Part shown: positions 1-5,208 of the stretch, piece after piece
Layout: each line of letters opens with the position of its first letter
Position numbering within the stretch: the first letter of the stretch is position 1
Source of the DNA: Jimgerdemannia flammicorona
Taxonomy: Eukaryota > Mucoromycota > Endogonomycetes > Endogonales > Endogonaceae
Reading direction: 5' to 3'
Length of the DNA stretch: 10,746 nucleotides
NCBI GenBank assembly: GCA_003990745.1
Contig: RBNI01007014.1
Span: forward strand, 1-10,746
Program-made: the position numbers and the translations under genes
The notes under the pieces: model-generated
Told to the model about the DNA's origin: nothing
Databases searched by the model: none
The model's input: the letters and a program-made list of their open reading frames with translations, nothing else

Positions 1-120
1 AAAGAAAAGAACAAAAGAAGAGAGGGAGCAAAAGGAAAGGGTGATGTCACCAAAGTGCGGCAGGAAAAAAAAACAAGAGCGAAATGAACAAAAGAAAGGG
101 AGATGACACCAAAGATTTCA
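1..120. repeat. Purine-rich stretch with a degenerate direct repeat
   Basis: This is an A/G-dominated sequence with no convincing coding content. A 27-nt segment at 29-55 recurs in diverged form at 89-114, with both copies containing AAAGGG, a GATG(T/A)CACC core and CAAAG. The copies are 60 bp apart. It could be the edge of another element or simple low-complexity sequence; nothing in it identifies a function. Confidence 0.5.
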
Positions 121-256
121 ATCCGGATAGACCAATCCGGATGGACCAATCCGGATGGACCAATCCGGATGGACCAATCCGGATCAATCCGGATGGATCA
201 ATCCGGATAGATCAATCTGGTTGGATCAATCCGGATCAATCCGGATCAATCCGGAT
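121..256. repeat. Tandem array of ATCCGGAT palindromes, 14/10-bp spacing
   Basis: The 8-bp perfect palindrome ATCCGGAT starts at 121, 135, 149, 163, 177, 187, 201, 229, 239 and 249. A degenerate copy (ATCTGGTT) sits exactly in register at 215. Steps are 14, 14, 14, 14, 10, 14, 14, 14, 10 and 10 bp, so the array mixes a 14-bp unit (palindrome plus a six-base linker such as GGACCA) with a 10-bp unit (palindrome plus CA). A further isolated copy lies at 320-327. Each copy carries a CpG, in contrast to the CpG-free neighbour. Reading frames cross the array only because neither unit creates stops; I do not consider it coding. Confidence 0.9.
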
Positions 257-280
257 CAGATCACGAGACCAATCCGAGTT

Positions 281-317
281 GATTCGAATCCATCACATGA
301 CGAATCTGATTCGAATC
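281..317. repeat. Pair of GATTCGAATC 10-bp palindromes
   Basis: The perfect palindrome GATTCGAATC occurs at 281-290 and 308-317, 27 bp apart start to start, directly downstream of the ATCCGGAT array and just before the extra ATCCGGAT at 320-327. The two palindromes share the flanking logic of the array (symmetric, CpG-containing, GAT/ATC ends). They could be protein-binding sites or diverged array units; the sequence does not decide. Confidence 0.7.
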
Positions 318-348
318 TCATCCGGATCAACTCCATCCGTTCGGAGCA

Positions 349-472
349 CTAGTATTGGGTCAACCAGGCTTTTCTTAAGATAATATTTTATTCTAAAAGG
401 TCCACAATGCTGAAATCTAACTTCTCTTGATATTTGCCAATCCTAGTAATAGATCTTCACAGATCTTGGTCA
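349..472 (-). pseudogene. 3' part of aspartic protease of the LTR element
   Basis: This is the continuation of the protease after the retroposon insertion. Joining minus-strand sequence at 1742 plus one target-site copy to 472 keeps the frame open for about 20 codons past the junction (LTKICEDLLLGLANIKRS). After a one-base frame change, the segment 387-352 reads NIILRKAWLTQY, which matches the C-terminal IIL-G-x-PWL motif of Ty3/gypsy proteases; the Gly position is Arg (AGA, one transition from GGA). A stop follows at 351-349, and CpG-containing unrelated sequence starts just beyond. The motif match is clear, but the exact domain end is not visible. Confidence 0.7.
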
Positions 473-486
473 AAGGTGCAGTTTTG

Positions 487-488
<2 letters not shown>
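473..488. repeat. Target-site duplication, left copy
   Basis: AAGGTGCAGTTTTGCT matches 1726-1741 at 15 of 16 positions (T at 483 against C at 1736). It abuts the poly(T) end of the minus-strand retroposon, as expected for target-primed insertion. Confidence 0.9.

Positions 489-556
<68 letters not shown>
488..556 (-). repeat. Poly(A) tail of the retroposon (T run on + strand)
   Basis: There are 69 consecutive T residues on the plus strand, equal to an uninterrupted A tail on the minus strand. The lack of interruptions suggests a fairly recent insertion, though homopolymer length in an assembly is not reliable. The first T (488) also belongs to the target duplication. Confidence 0.9.
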
Positions 557-559
<3 letters not shown>

Positions 560-579
560 GAACTTATGTTCTGTGGATT

Positions 580-585
580 TTTATT
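580..585 (-). promoter_or_regulatory. Polyadenylation signal AATAAA
   Basis: AATAAA on the minus strand lies 24 nt upstream of the start of the genomic A tail, the normal signal-to-cleavage distance for an mRNA 3' end. It supports the view that the insert derives from a polyadenylated transcript. Confidence 0.75.
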
Positions 586-744
586 AGAAGGGAACCTAGA
601 CTATATAGGCCAAAACCCTCCCCCACCACCCATCAAGCACTACCCACTCATTAACCTAGGCTAACTATTGTCCAGCAGCTCGATCATGCCAGGTGTAGCA
701 GGGCCTATGTTGGCCCACACCTCATTCTGTATACCATGCTCTCT

Positions 745-987
745 CTACCACCAGGGGAAACTCAGCCATATGCCAACGACTGAAAGCACATGCCCGAGAA
801 CCCAATATATGTACAAGGCCATACTCAAGCTGAATAAAATAGCCCCTGCCACTCCAAAGAGAATGACAGGCAAAGAAAACCTCTCATCAAAGTACAATAT
901 GGTGAGTAGGGCCTGGTTCTCCCAGTTGAGGTGAGTAAAGGACTTATATGTGAGGCAGGAGGAGACCCCCAATATCCCACTACTCAA
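745..987 (-). pseudogene. Short hydrophobic ORF near the 3' end of the retroposon
   Basis: About 80 codons are open before a stop at 747-745, followed by a 3'-UTR-like stretch of about 190 nt and the A tail. I do not recognise the product. From about residue 38 the peptide is strongly hydrophobic (FSLPVILFGVAGAILFSLSM, then ALYIYWVLGHVLSVVGIWLS), enough for one or two membrane spans, preceded by a polar part with HLNWENQALL. There is no ATG: the frame is entered from a stop at 1005-1003 and the first listed codon is TTG. It may be the last exon of a retroposed gene for a membrane protein, or chance. No homology can be claimed from sequence alone. Confidence 0.3.
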
Positions 988-1163
988 GCCTGCGGGCCTT
1001 GATTACATTGCTGTATCAGCTTCTGATTTCAGTTGAGTGCAGCCAAGATGTCTGAAATGGGTAGCCTCAGGCCCCCTGACTCCCCCTAATGACTGGGGCC
1101 CAACCCTGCTGACCGCCAAAAGAAGCCAAGAGTGACACCTACCACCTAACTGTGCCGCACCAA

Positions 1164-1388
1164 TCAAAAGGCCCCACCAAAGCAGCACCTGCCCCAGCCC
1201 TGATGACCACCCCCAGCCTGGCACACTACTGGTTCACCATTATCGTCCTTTCTCCTATCTGTGATGGCCATCTCCCCTTCCAACCCGACAACATCCAAAA
1301 AACAGTCACCTATACCAGAACCATGCTCGCCAGGAAGCTCACCAAAGCCAGAGGGCCCTACCACAGGTACCAAGGACCTACAGGTAAC
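1164..1388 (-). pseudogene. Putative exon between intron-like segment and stop
   Basis: On the minus strand this stretch is open from the proposed 3' splice site at 1389 to a stop at 1166-1164 (75 codons including the stop). The phase matches a preceding open stretch (1635-1447) when the intron-like segment 1446-1389 is removed. The predicted peptide is Gly-rich with an acidic/basic segment (GEMAITDRRKDDNGEPVV). I do not recognise it. It could be non-coding RNA sequence; the main argument for an exon is the matching splice phase, which arises by chance one time in three. Confidence 0.25.
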
Positions 1389-1446
1389 CTACACTGAGTA
1401 CTTGATGCCCAAGGTCAGCCAACTCTCTATGTAGTCCGAGACATAC
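1389..1446 (-). other. Intron-like segment 2 (58 nt) inside the retroposon
   Basis: On the minus strand it begins GTATGT and ends GTGTAG, with a CTGAC branch-site-like motif about 25 nt before the end. Length and signals are typical of fungal introns. An alternative CAG acceptor sits five bases earlier. Its presence in an insert with a poly(A) tail would mean that an incompletely spliced transcript was retroposed. Confidence 0.4.
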
Positions 1447-1635
1447 CGAGACAACTCCTTGTTGGCAATGGCAAAAGGAAGAAGGTGCTGCACCAAAACA
1501 GATATACCCTAGATGCAGCCGAAGGTACCAGAATCTGTGAAAAAGTGGAGGAAGCACTGATCCAACACTGATAAAGGGGCAACTCATCACCATTGCCCTC
1601 CTCCCACCATGCCCCTGCAGGCACAGCAAACCAAC

Positions 1636-1687
1636 CTGAGGTAGAGGGGGTAATAATAGGGGAAAGGAGACTTGGAAGGTCACTTAC
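1636..1687 (-). other. Intron-like segment 1 (52 nt) inside the retroposon
   Basis: On the minus strand it begins with GTAAGT, a textbook 5' splice site, contains a long pyrimidine-rich stretch, and ends CCTCAG. The 52-nt length is typical of short fungal introns. No strong CTRAC branch motif is visible, so it rests on the donor, the pyrimidine tract and the acceptor. Confidence 0.4.
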
Positions 1688-1725
1688 CAAACCTTGTGAT
1701 CAGTAAGGTAGCAGAGAAAGGAGCG

Positions 1726-1741
1726 AAGGTGCAGTCTTGCT
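1726..1741. repeat. Target-site duplication, right copy
   Basis: AAGGTGCAGTCTTGCT is identical to 473-488 except at 1736. It marks the 5' boundary of the minus-strand retroposon and lies within the protease reading frame of the LTR element. Confidence 0.9.
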
Positions 1742-1891
1742 ATCATCAAAGATAACACTTCTTTTTTTGGTAGCTGGTCTGCTTCTGGCTCCAATCCTCT
1801 TAACAGTCTTAGTACTGATATAGTTTCTAGTAGCACTACTATCAAGTAAGACATTGACATTCTGTCTGTGAACTTGGTCTGTAAATTTGAT
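1742..1891 (-). pseudogene. 5' part of aspartic protease of the LTR element
   Basis: This is the retropepsin-type protease that would cleave the Gag-Pol polyprotein. The minus-strand frame reads VNVLLDSSATRNYISTKTV, matching the active-site signature (hydrophobic)-LLDSGAT-x-N(F/Y)IS of Ty3/gypsy proteases. The catalytic Asp is retained at 1843-1841, but the following Gly is Ser (AGT at 1837-1835, one G-to-A transition from GGT, which is CpA to TpA on the other strand). The open frame extends upstream to about 2095 as a charged linker rich in Asp and Glu. Downstream it is broken by the retroposon and resumes at 472. It lies in a different frame from the dUTPase, so at least one indel separates the two. 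Confidence 0.85.
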
Positions 1892-2289
1892 ATAGCTGTC
1901 CTTCTTCTTGATAGTATTGAGTTTTTCATCTTCATTGTCCCAGTTGCTATCAGTCTCTTCAAAGTCAGTCTCTTCCCATCCTTTATAAAGAGGGTGATCT
2001 TGTTTAGATTTCTCAGTTTGTTGGGCTTGGTGTCTTTCAGAATTGATTTTGAAAACTTTGAAGAGATATACATGATATTTACAAATATATTTCATATAGT
2101 ATATTTAGATAGAATGAGAGCATTGTCTATATAGTGTATAACTATCTGCAATTCTCTTGTACTAGTTTTTATCATCTTTCTTCATGATGGTAACCTTTTG
2201 ACTAGGGGGTTTATTGATTGATCTAAACTCTTTCTTGCTATGGTCTATCTGGGAGAGTTCAGGGACTTTTTAATAGTGAGATCTTGACT

Positions 2290-2604
2290 GATTTCTTCAA
2301 TAATTATCTGGACAATTCTTTGACCTACTTTGACTTCAAATGAGGTATCTCTAAGATTTTATAAGATAATTCAGATTTCACCAGTAAATCCTTGGTCAAC
2401 TACTTTTCCTTCTAGCCCAATGTTGAATTCTTTAACTAAACTACTTCACTTAGCAAGATGGATATATGTTTCTTTGGAAGCTTGCATTGCAATCTCTGTT
2501 TGCACTATAGCATTAGTATATGGTAGAATAGTGAGGTCTTAACTACTGTAGAGATCATATCCTGTATCAGTGAGATGGGCCTTAGTGGGGATGATAGCCT
2601 TATA
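2290..2604 (-). pseudogene. dUTPase domain of the LTR element (trimeric type)
   Basis: In active form, trimeric dUTPase hydrolyses dUTP to dUMP and pyrophosphate and limits uracil incorporation during reverse transcription. In one minus-strand frame I read IIPTKAHLTDTGYDLYSS (motif I, GYDL at 2562-2551), then stop-SSL (motif II, the conserved Arg codon being TGA at 2448-2446, one C-to-T step from CGA), then VVDQGFTGEI (motif III, Asp at 2397-2395), then VGQRIVQIII (motif IV, 2328-2299). Glycine-rich motif V is not clear; a degenerate candidate follows near 2240-2200. The order and spacing of I-IV fit the family. Four stops (2541, 2448, 2373, 2361) but no frameshift interrupt it. It is in frame with the zinc knuckle about 37 codons upstream (a stop at 2607-2605 lies between) and precedes the protease. 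It is inactive in this copy. Confidence 0.85.
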
Positions 2605-2715
2605 CTATATCTTCTGCACTTTGATAATATTCTCAAGGTTCTTCTTTTCTAGGCCTTCTATAATGATAGTGATGTTCTGATTATTGGATTTATCTGGTCT
2701 ATTTCTCTTTTCAGA

Positions 2716-2757
2716 GTATCTGACTGAGATATATTCTGTCTTTCTGTAAATAAAGTA
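2716..2757 (-). pseudogene. Gag zinc knuckle with all four ligands mutated to Tyr
   Basis: The minus-strand frame around this site reads LYFIYRKTEYISVRYSEKRN. The Tyr residues (2757, 2748, 2733 and 2718, first bases) stand exactly at the spacing of a CX2CX4HX4C nucleocapsid knuckle. Three are TAC (one transition from Cys TGC) and one is TAT (one transition from His CAT); the residue before the His position is Glu GAA, one transition from the usual Gly. Upstream lies an Asn/Gln/Arg-rich linker (2880-2790, including RRNDQRNNQRNDQRNQQ), as is common before gag knuckles. A knuckle origin is inference, but the spacing and mutation spectrum are hard to explain otherwise. Confidence 0.8.
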
Positions 2758-2789
2758 CAATCCTTTTTCACAAAGCTACTTCTTTTCAT

Positions 2790-4650
2790 CCTCAGTAGGG
2801 AGTCTTGGTCTTCTGAAGTTTTGCTGGTTCCTTTGGTCATTCCTTTGATTATTTCTTTGATCATTCCTCCTGGTGAGATTTCTTCTATCTTGGTTATCCT
2901 TCTTATATTCTGGATTTCATAGTGTCTATATAGTAAAGATTTTATGGACTCTTCTTTATACTTGGGCAAAGCACTATGAGTAGTGGAGATATTCTTAGGA
3001 GAGACCTTATTCTTTAATCTTCTAGGTAAGCCAGTCTAGTAGGGCTATAAAGAGGTAATTAGCTCTAGTAATATTGATGGCCAAATTGTTTTCCTAGTAG
3101 ATAAGTCTCATGGTTTTGAGATAGGTATCTATCCTAGTAGTAAAAATTTCTAAGACCTTCTTACTATTCTTGTAGAACTTTATCTGGGTCAGTTTGTTCC
3201 AAGTTTCTTATATATAAGCTACATTTTAGAATTTGGTCAGTAGTAGAGCCTTGAGTTCTGGGCCTACTATATAGTTATCCTAACCTAGTCTGTTATGGGC
3301 AGTTATCTATCCATTAACTTGAGAGCAGTCTTCTCAGATTACTGAATGTTCTTCCAAAATATGCCAGAACTCAGCTGCTGTTCTAGTAAAGAATATTGCT
3401 ACTGTTTTCACTTGTACTACTGATGTGACAAATAACTATTGAAGAGTATTGTCTTAGTTATTGGTGAGTATTCCTATAGGTACTTGGTTATTATTTCATT
3501 AGTTTACTCAGTATCCTGTATTAACTATATTGATGAAAGTTTTGATATCATTGTTTTTTCCACTGAAAGTAGGAATTTTCAAGGTCTTGGTTGGTTTGTT
3601 CTATTCAGCAATTCATCTTACTATCTCTGCTAGTGTAACTAGCTAGATAGTCAGAGCTATAATATTGATATCTACCATTGTATTAATTATTAGTAGTGAG
3701 TCTATGGGGGTAGATTCTCTTAAAGATTGTTCTGCCTAGTGAGGTTGTGGTGCTGTATGACTTGAATTTGCTTAATTCCCAGATATCAGATCCAACAGTC
3801 CTGTGAGAGAGGGTAAACCAAACCTCTGTATAGATAATATATTGGTTCTGGGGTCTGATCTTCTTAATCTATAGGTCCTTGATAAATTCCTAGACCTGCT
3901 GTTTCTTGTTAACTATTGTCAGACTAGTATTCTTCTGAGTCTTCATCTGACTCCCTTTTCTGATGAAATAGTGCATCCTCATACTAACTAGATCCTTCAA
4001 AGAGGATATCAGATTCTGGCTGGATAGATGGGCCTGCTTCTTGATCAGCAGTAGGAGATGAGTGGTCTGCTTGCTTGTTCTCATATTTTATTATAGTAGA
4101 GATATAGTAAACAACTAACCTGTAGTAGAGGAAGGTCCTGATAGGAGTATGATAGTATCTATCAGATACAATCCACTTAGTAGCTACTTCTCTTATAACA
4201 GAGGTGAGATATAATCTAGAAATTCCTGGGTGACTGCAGCAGTAGATTCTTGAGTCCTAGTGATTCCAAGATGGCTATAGAGAAGTGTATAGAACCTACA
4301 GTAGCTGACTATATTCCTAAGACCTGGATGGAAAGTCCTAAAGACCTAGTATAGATCCTTATATATTTGGTCAATTATAAGATAGTGGGTCCCTAGGTCT
4401 GTGGTTTTCTAGTACCACCTAGTTCTAATAGCAAAGACTTATCTGGCTCTGGTTTGGAGATTTGTTTCTAGAGAATCTATAGTTGGTTCTGGGGGTTACT
4501 CCTGTCTAAGATTAGTCTTGTTCTAACTTCTCAGGAGTATATTCTTGATGTCTTCTTGGCTTGGTAATTCTGCTGCTACCAAGTTATGTATAATAACTCT
4601 TGTTTCTACCCCTCTCTTATCTTTTAGATAGTTAGAGAAATAAGGTATTA
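2790..4650 (-). pseudogene. Gag region of the LTR element, heavily decayed
   Basis: This 1.9-kb stretch lies where gag is expected, between the probable LTR edge and the zinc knuckle. All frames are broken by many TAG/TAA/TGA codons, and the sequence is strikingly rich in TAG/CTA steps. Recognisable traces are near its 3' end: TGLPRRLKNKVS at 3035-3000, like the GLP-x-R-(I/L)-K segment in fungal gag proteins, followed by open polar sequence to about 2930. A frame change of one base then leads into the basic Asn/Gln/Arg-rich linker at 2880-2790. The longest other open stretch (4084-3890, minus) is a Lys/Ser/Leu-rich peptide that I do not recognise. The gag start and matrix-like part are not identifiable. 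Confidence 0.5.
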
Positions 4651-4733
4651 CTTAGAGACTTAGTATACAATAAGTACTAAGAAGCCTTTAGTTTGAGAAA
4701 ACACTTACTTAAAAGTAGTTATAGTAGTAGTAG

Positions 4734-4922
4734 TGTATCACAACCCAAGCTGACCCATGTACATATATATATCACCTGTCTTTAACCCAACCCAGAATTA
4801 TATATATATAATCTATCTTTAACCTAACCTGAGAAATATACATGACCTAATCTAACCCTGATCTACATATATTTAATCTGATGCAGACCCATCTTTAATC
4901 CATCTTTAAGCTACAAGGTATC
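4734..4922 (-). repeat. Possible LTR remnant with degenerate TCTTTAACC repeats
   Basis: On the minus strand this segment ends TTGTGATACA at 4734, a plausible LTR terminus (ACA end), after which the CpG-free gag region starts. On the plus strand TCTTTAACCCAACCC (4779-4793) recurs as TCTTTAACCTAACCT (4816-4830), with weaker TCTTTAA copies at 4892 and 4902 and TA-rich spacers between. No primer-binding site matching a tRNA was recognised, and there is no second LTR in the window to compare. The LTR call is therefore tentative. Confidence 0.3.
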
Positions 4923-4954
4923 AAAAAAAAAAAAAAATAAAAAACAAAAAAAAA

Positions 4955-5001
<47 letters not shown>
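4923..5001 (+). repeat. Interrupted poly(A) tract
   Basis: This is about 79 bp of A on the plus strand with a few T or C interruptions, mostly in its first half. It marks the transition from the LTR element to the AT-rich leader of the LINE. It might be the tail of an older plus-strand insertion, or an A-rich target site used by the LINE; no target duplication supports the former. Confidence 0.7.
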
Positions 5002-5003
<2 letters not shown>

Positions 5004-5208
5004 ACACATCTAAGATATATATTTAGAATAAATAAACAGAAATATAATTAGAAATCAGAAATAAAAATGAAATTGAAAATAAATAAAAAGTAAATCAGGA
5101 AAATAAAGAACTCAACACCTTTCACCTGTACCATTTGGGTAATACAAGACTCTGACAATACTTTCGGCAACATCTTCAAGTATTGGTGTTTTCAAGATAG
5201 TGTGCAAC
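5002..5208. other. AT-rich spacer and probable 5' region of the LINE
   Basis: Sequence at 5002-5110 is A-rich with many AATAAA-like words and no CpG. Composition changes at about 5110 (CACCTTTCACCTGTACC), and the first CpG appears at 5165. No gene is seen. The LINE 5' end probably lies between about 5100 and 5165, but without its 3' end and target duplication in the window this cannot be fixed. Confidence 0.4.

Larger units (their letters stand above)
489..1725 (-). mobile_element. Poly(A) retroposon inserted into the LTR element
   Basis: A minus-strand insert of 1,169 nt plus a poly(A) tail is flanked by a 16-bp duplication (473-488 and 1726-1741). The tail appears as an uninterrupted T run at 488-556, and AATAAA (minus strand, 585-580) lies 24 nt before it. 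Its 5' end on the minus strand is at 1725. Unlike the host element it retains roughly a dozen or more CpGs, so it is younger or escaped the same mutation process. It contains two intron-like segments (1687-1636 and 1446-1389) and a short ORF (987-745), but no reverse transcriptase. The best reading is a retroposed cellular or non-autonomous transcript mobilised in trans by LINE machinery such as that at 5100-10746. A 5'-truncated LINE of unknown family is the alternative. Confidence 0.85.
349..4734 (-). mobile_element. Decayed Ty3/gypsy-like LTR retrotransposon remnant
   Basis: Read on the minus strand the element runs from a probable LTR edge near 4734 through gag remains, a CCHC-derived motif (2757-2716), a dUTPase domain (about 2604-2290) and an aspartic protease (1891-1742 and 472-349). 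It is interrupted by a later retroposon at 489-1725. Reverse transcriptase, RNase H and integrase are absent, so the copy is truncated near 349. Assignment to Ty3/gypsy rests on the protease motifs (DSxAT-x-NYIS and NIIL-x-K-x-WL) and the CX2CX4HX4C gag spacing; without RT the clade cannot be placed. I found no CpG in 349-472 or 1742-4734. Stops and lost catalytic residues are mostly explained by single C-to-T or G-to-A changes, so it is certainly inactive. Confidence 0.85.

Noticed and set aside
121..256. CRISPR array
   Set aside because: Units are 10-14 bp with near-identical 2-6 bp linkers, so there are no unique spacers, and the context is eukaryotic retroelements.
84..383. Plus-strand ORFs of 99 and 65 codons across the palindrome array (QSGW/NPDG-type peptide repeats)
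   Set aside because: They exist only because the tandem units contain no stops; two frames are open at once and the peptide merely mirrors the repeat.
434..664. 76-codon ORF including a long poly-Phe run
   Set aside because: It is a translation of the poly(T) tract, which is the reversed A tail of the retroposon.
668..934. 88-codon plus-strand ORF
   Set aside because: It is antisense to the retroposon transcript strand, has no recognisable motif, and is a shadow frame.
4739..4860. Interstitial telomere repeat
   Set aside because: The AACCC/AACCT words are few, irregularly spaced and embedded in 37-bp units; no run of tandem hexamers is present.
4740..5001. SINE-like insertion ending in the A-tract at 4923-5001
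   Set aside because: No target duplication could be found between sequence after 5001 and sequence near 4700-4750, and the upstream part looks like LTR-type repeats.
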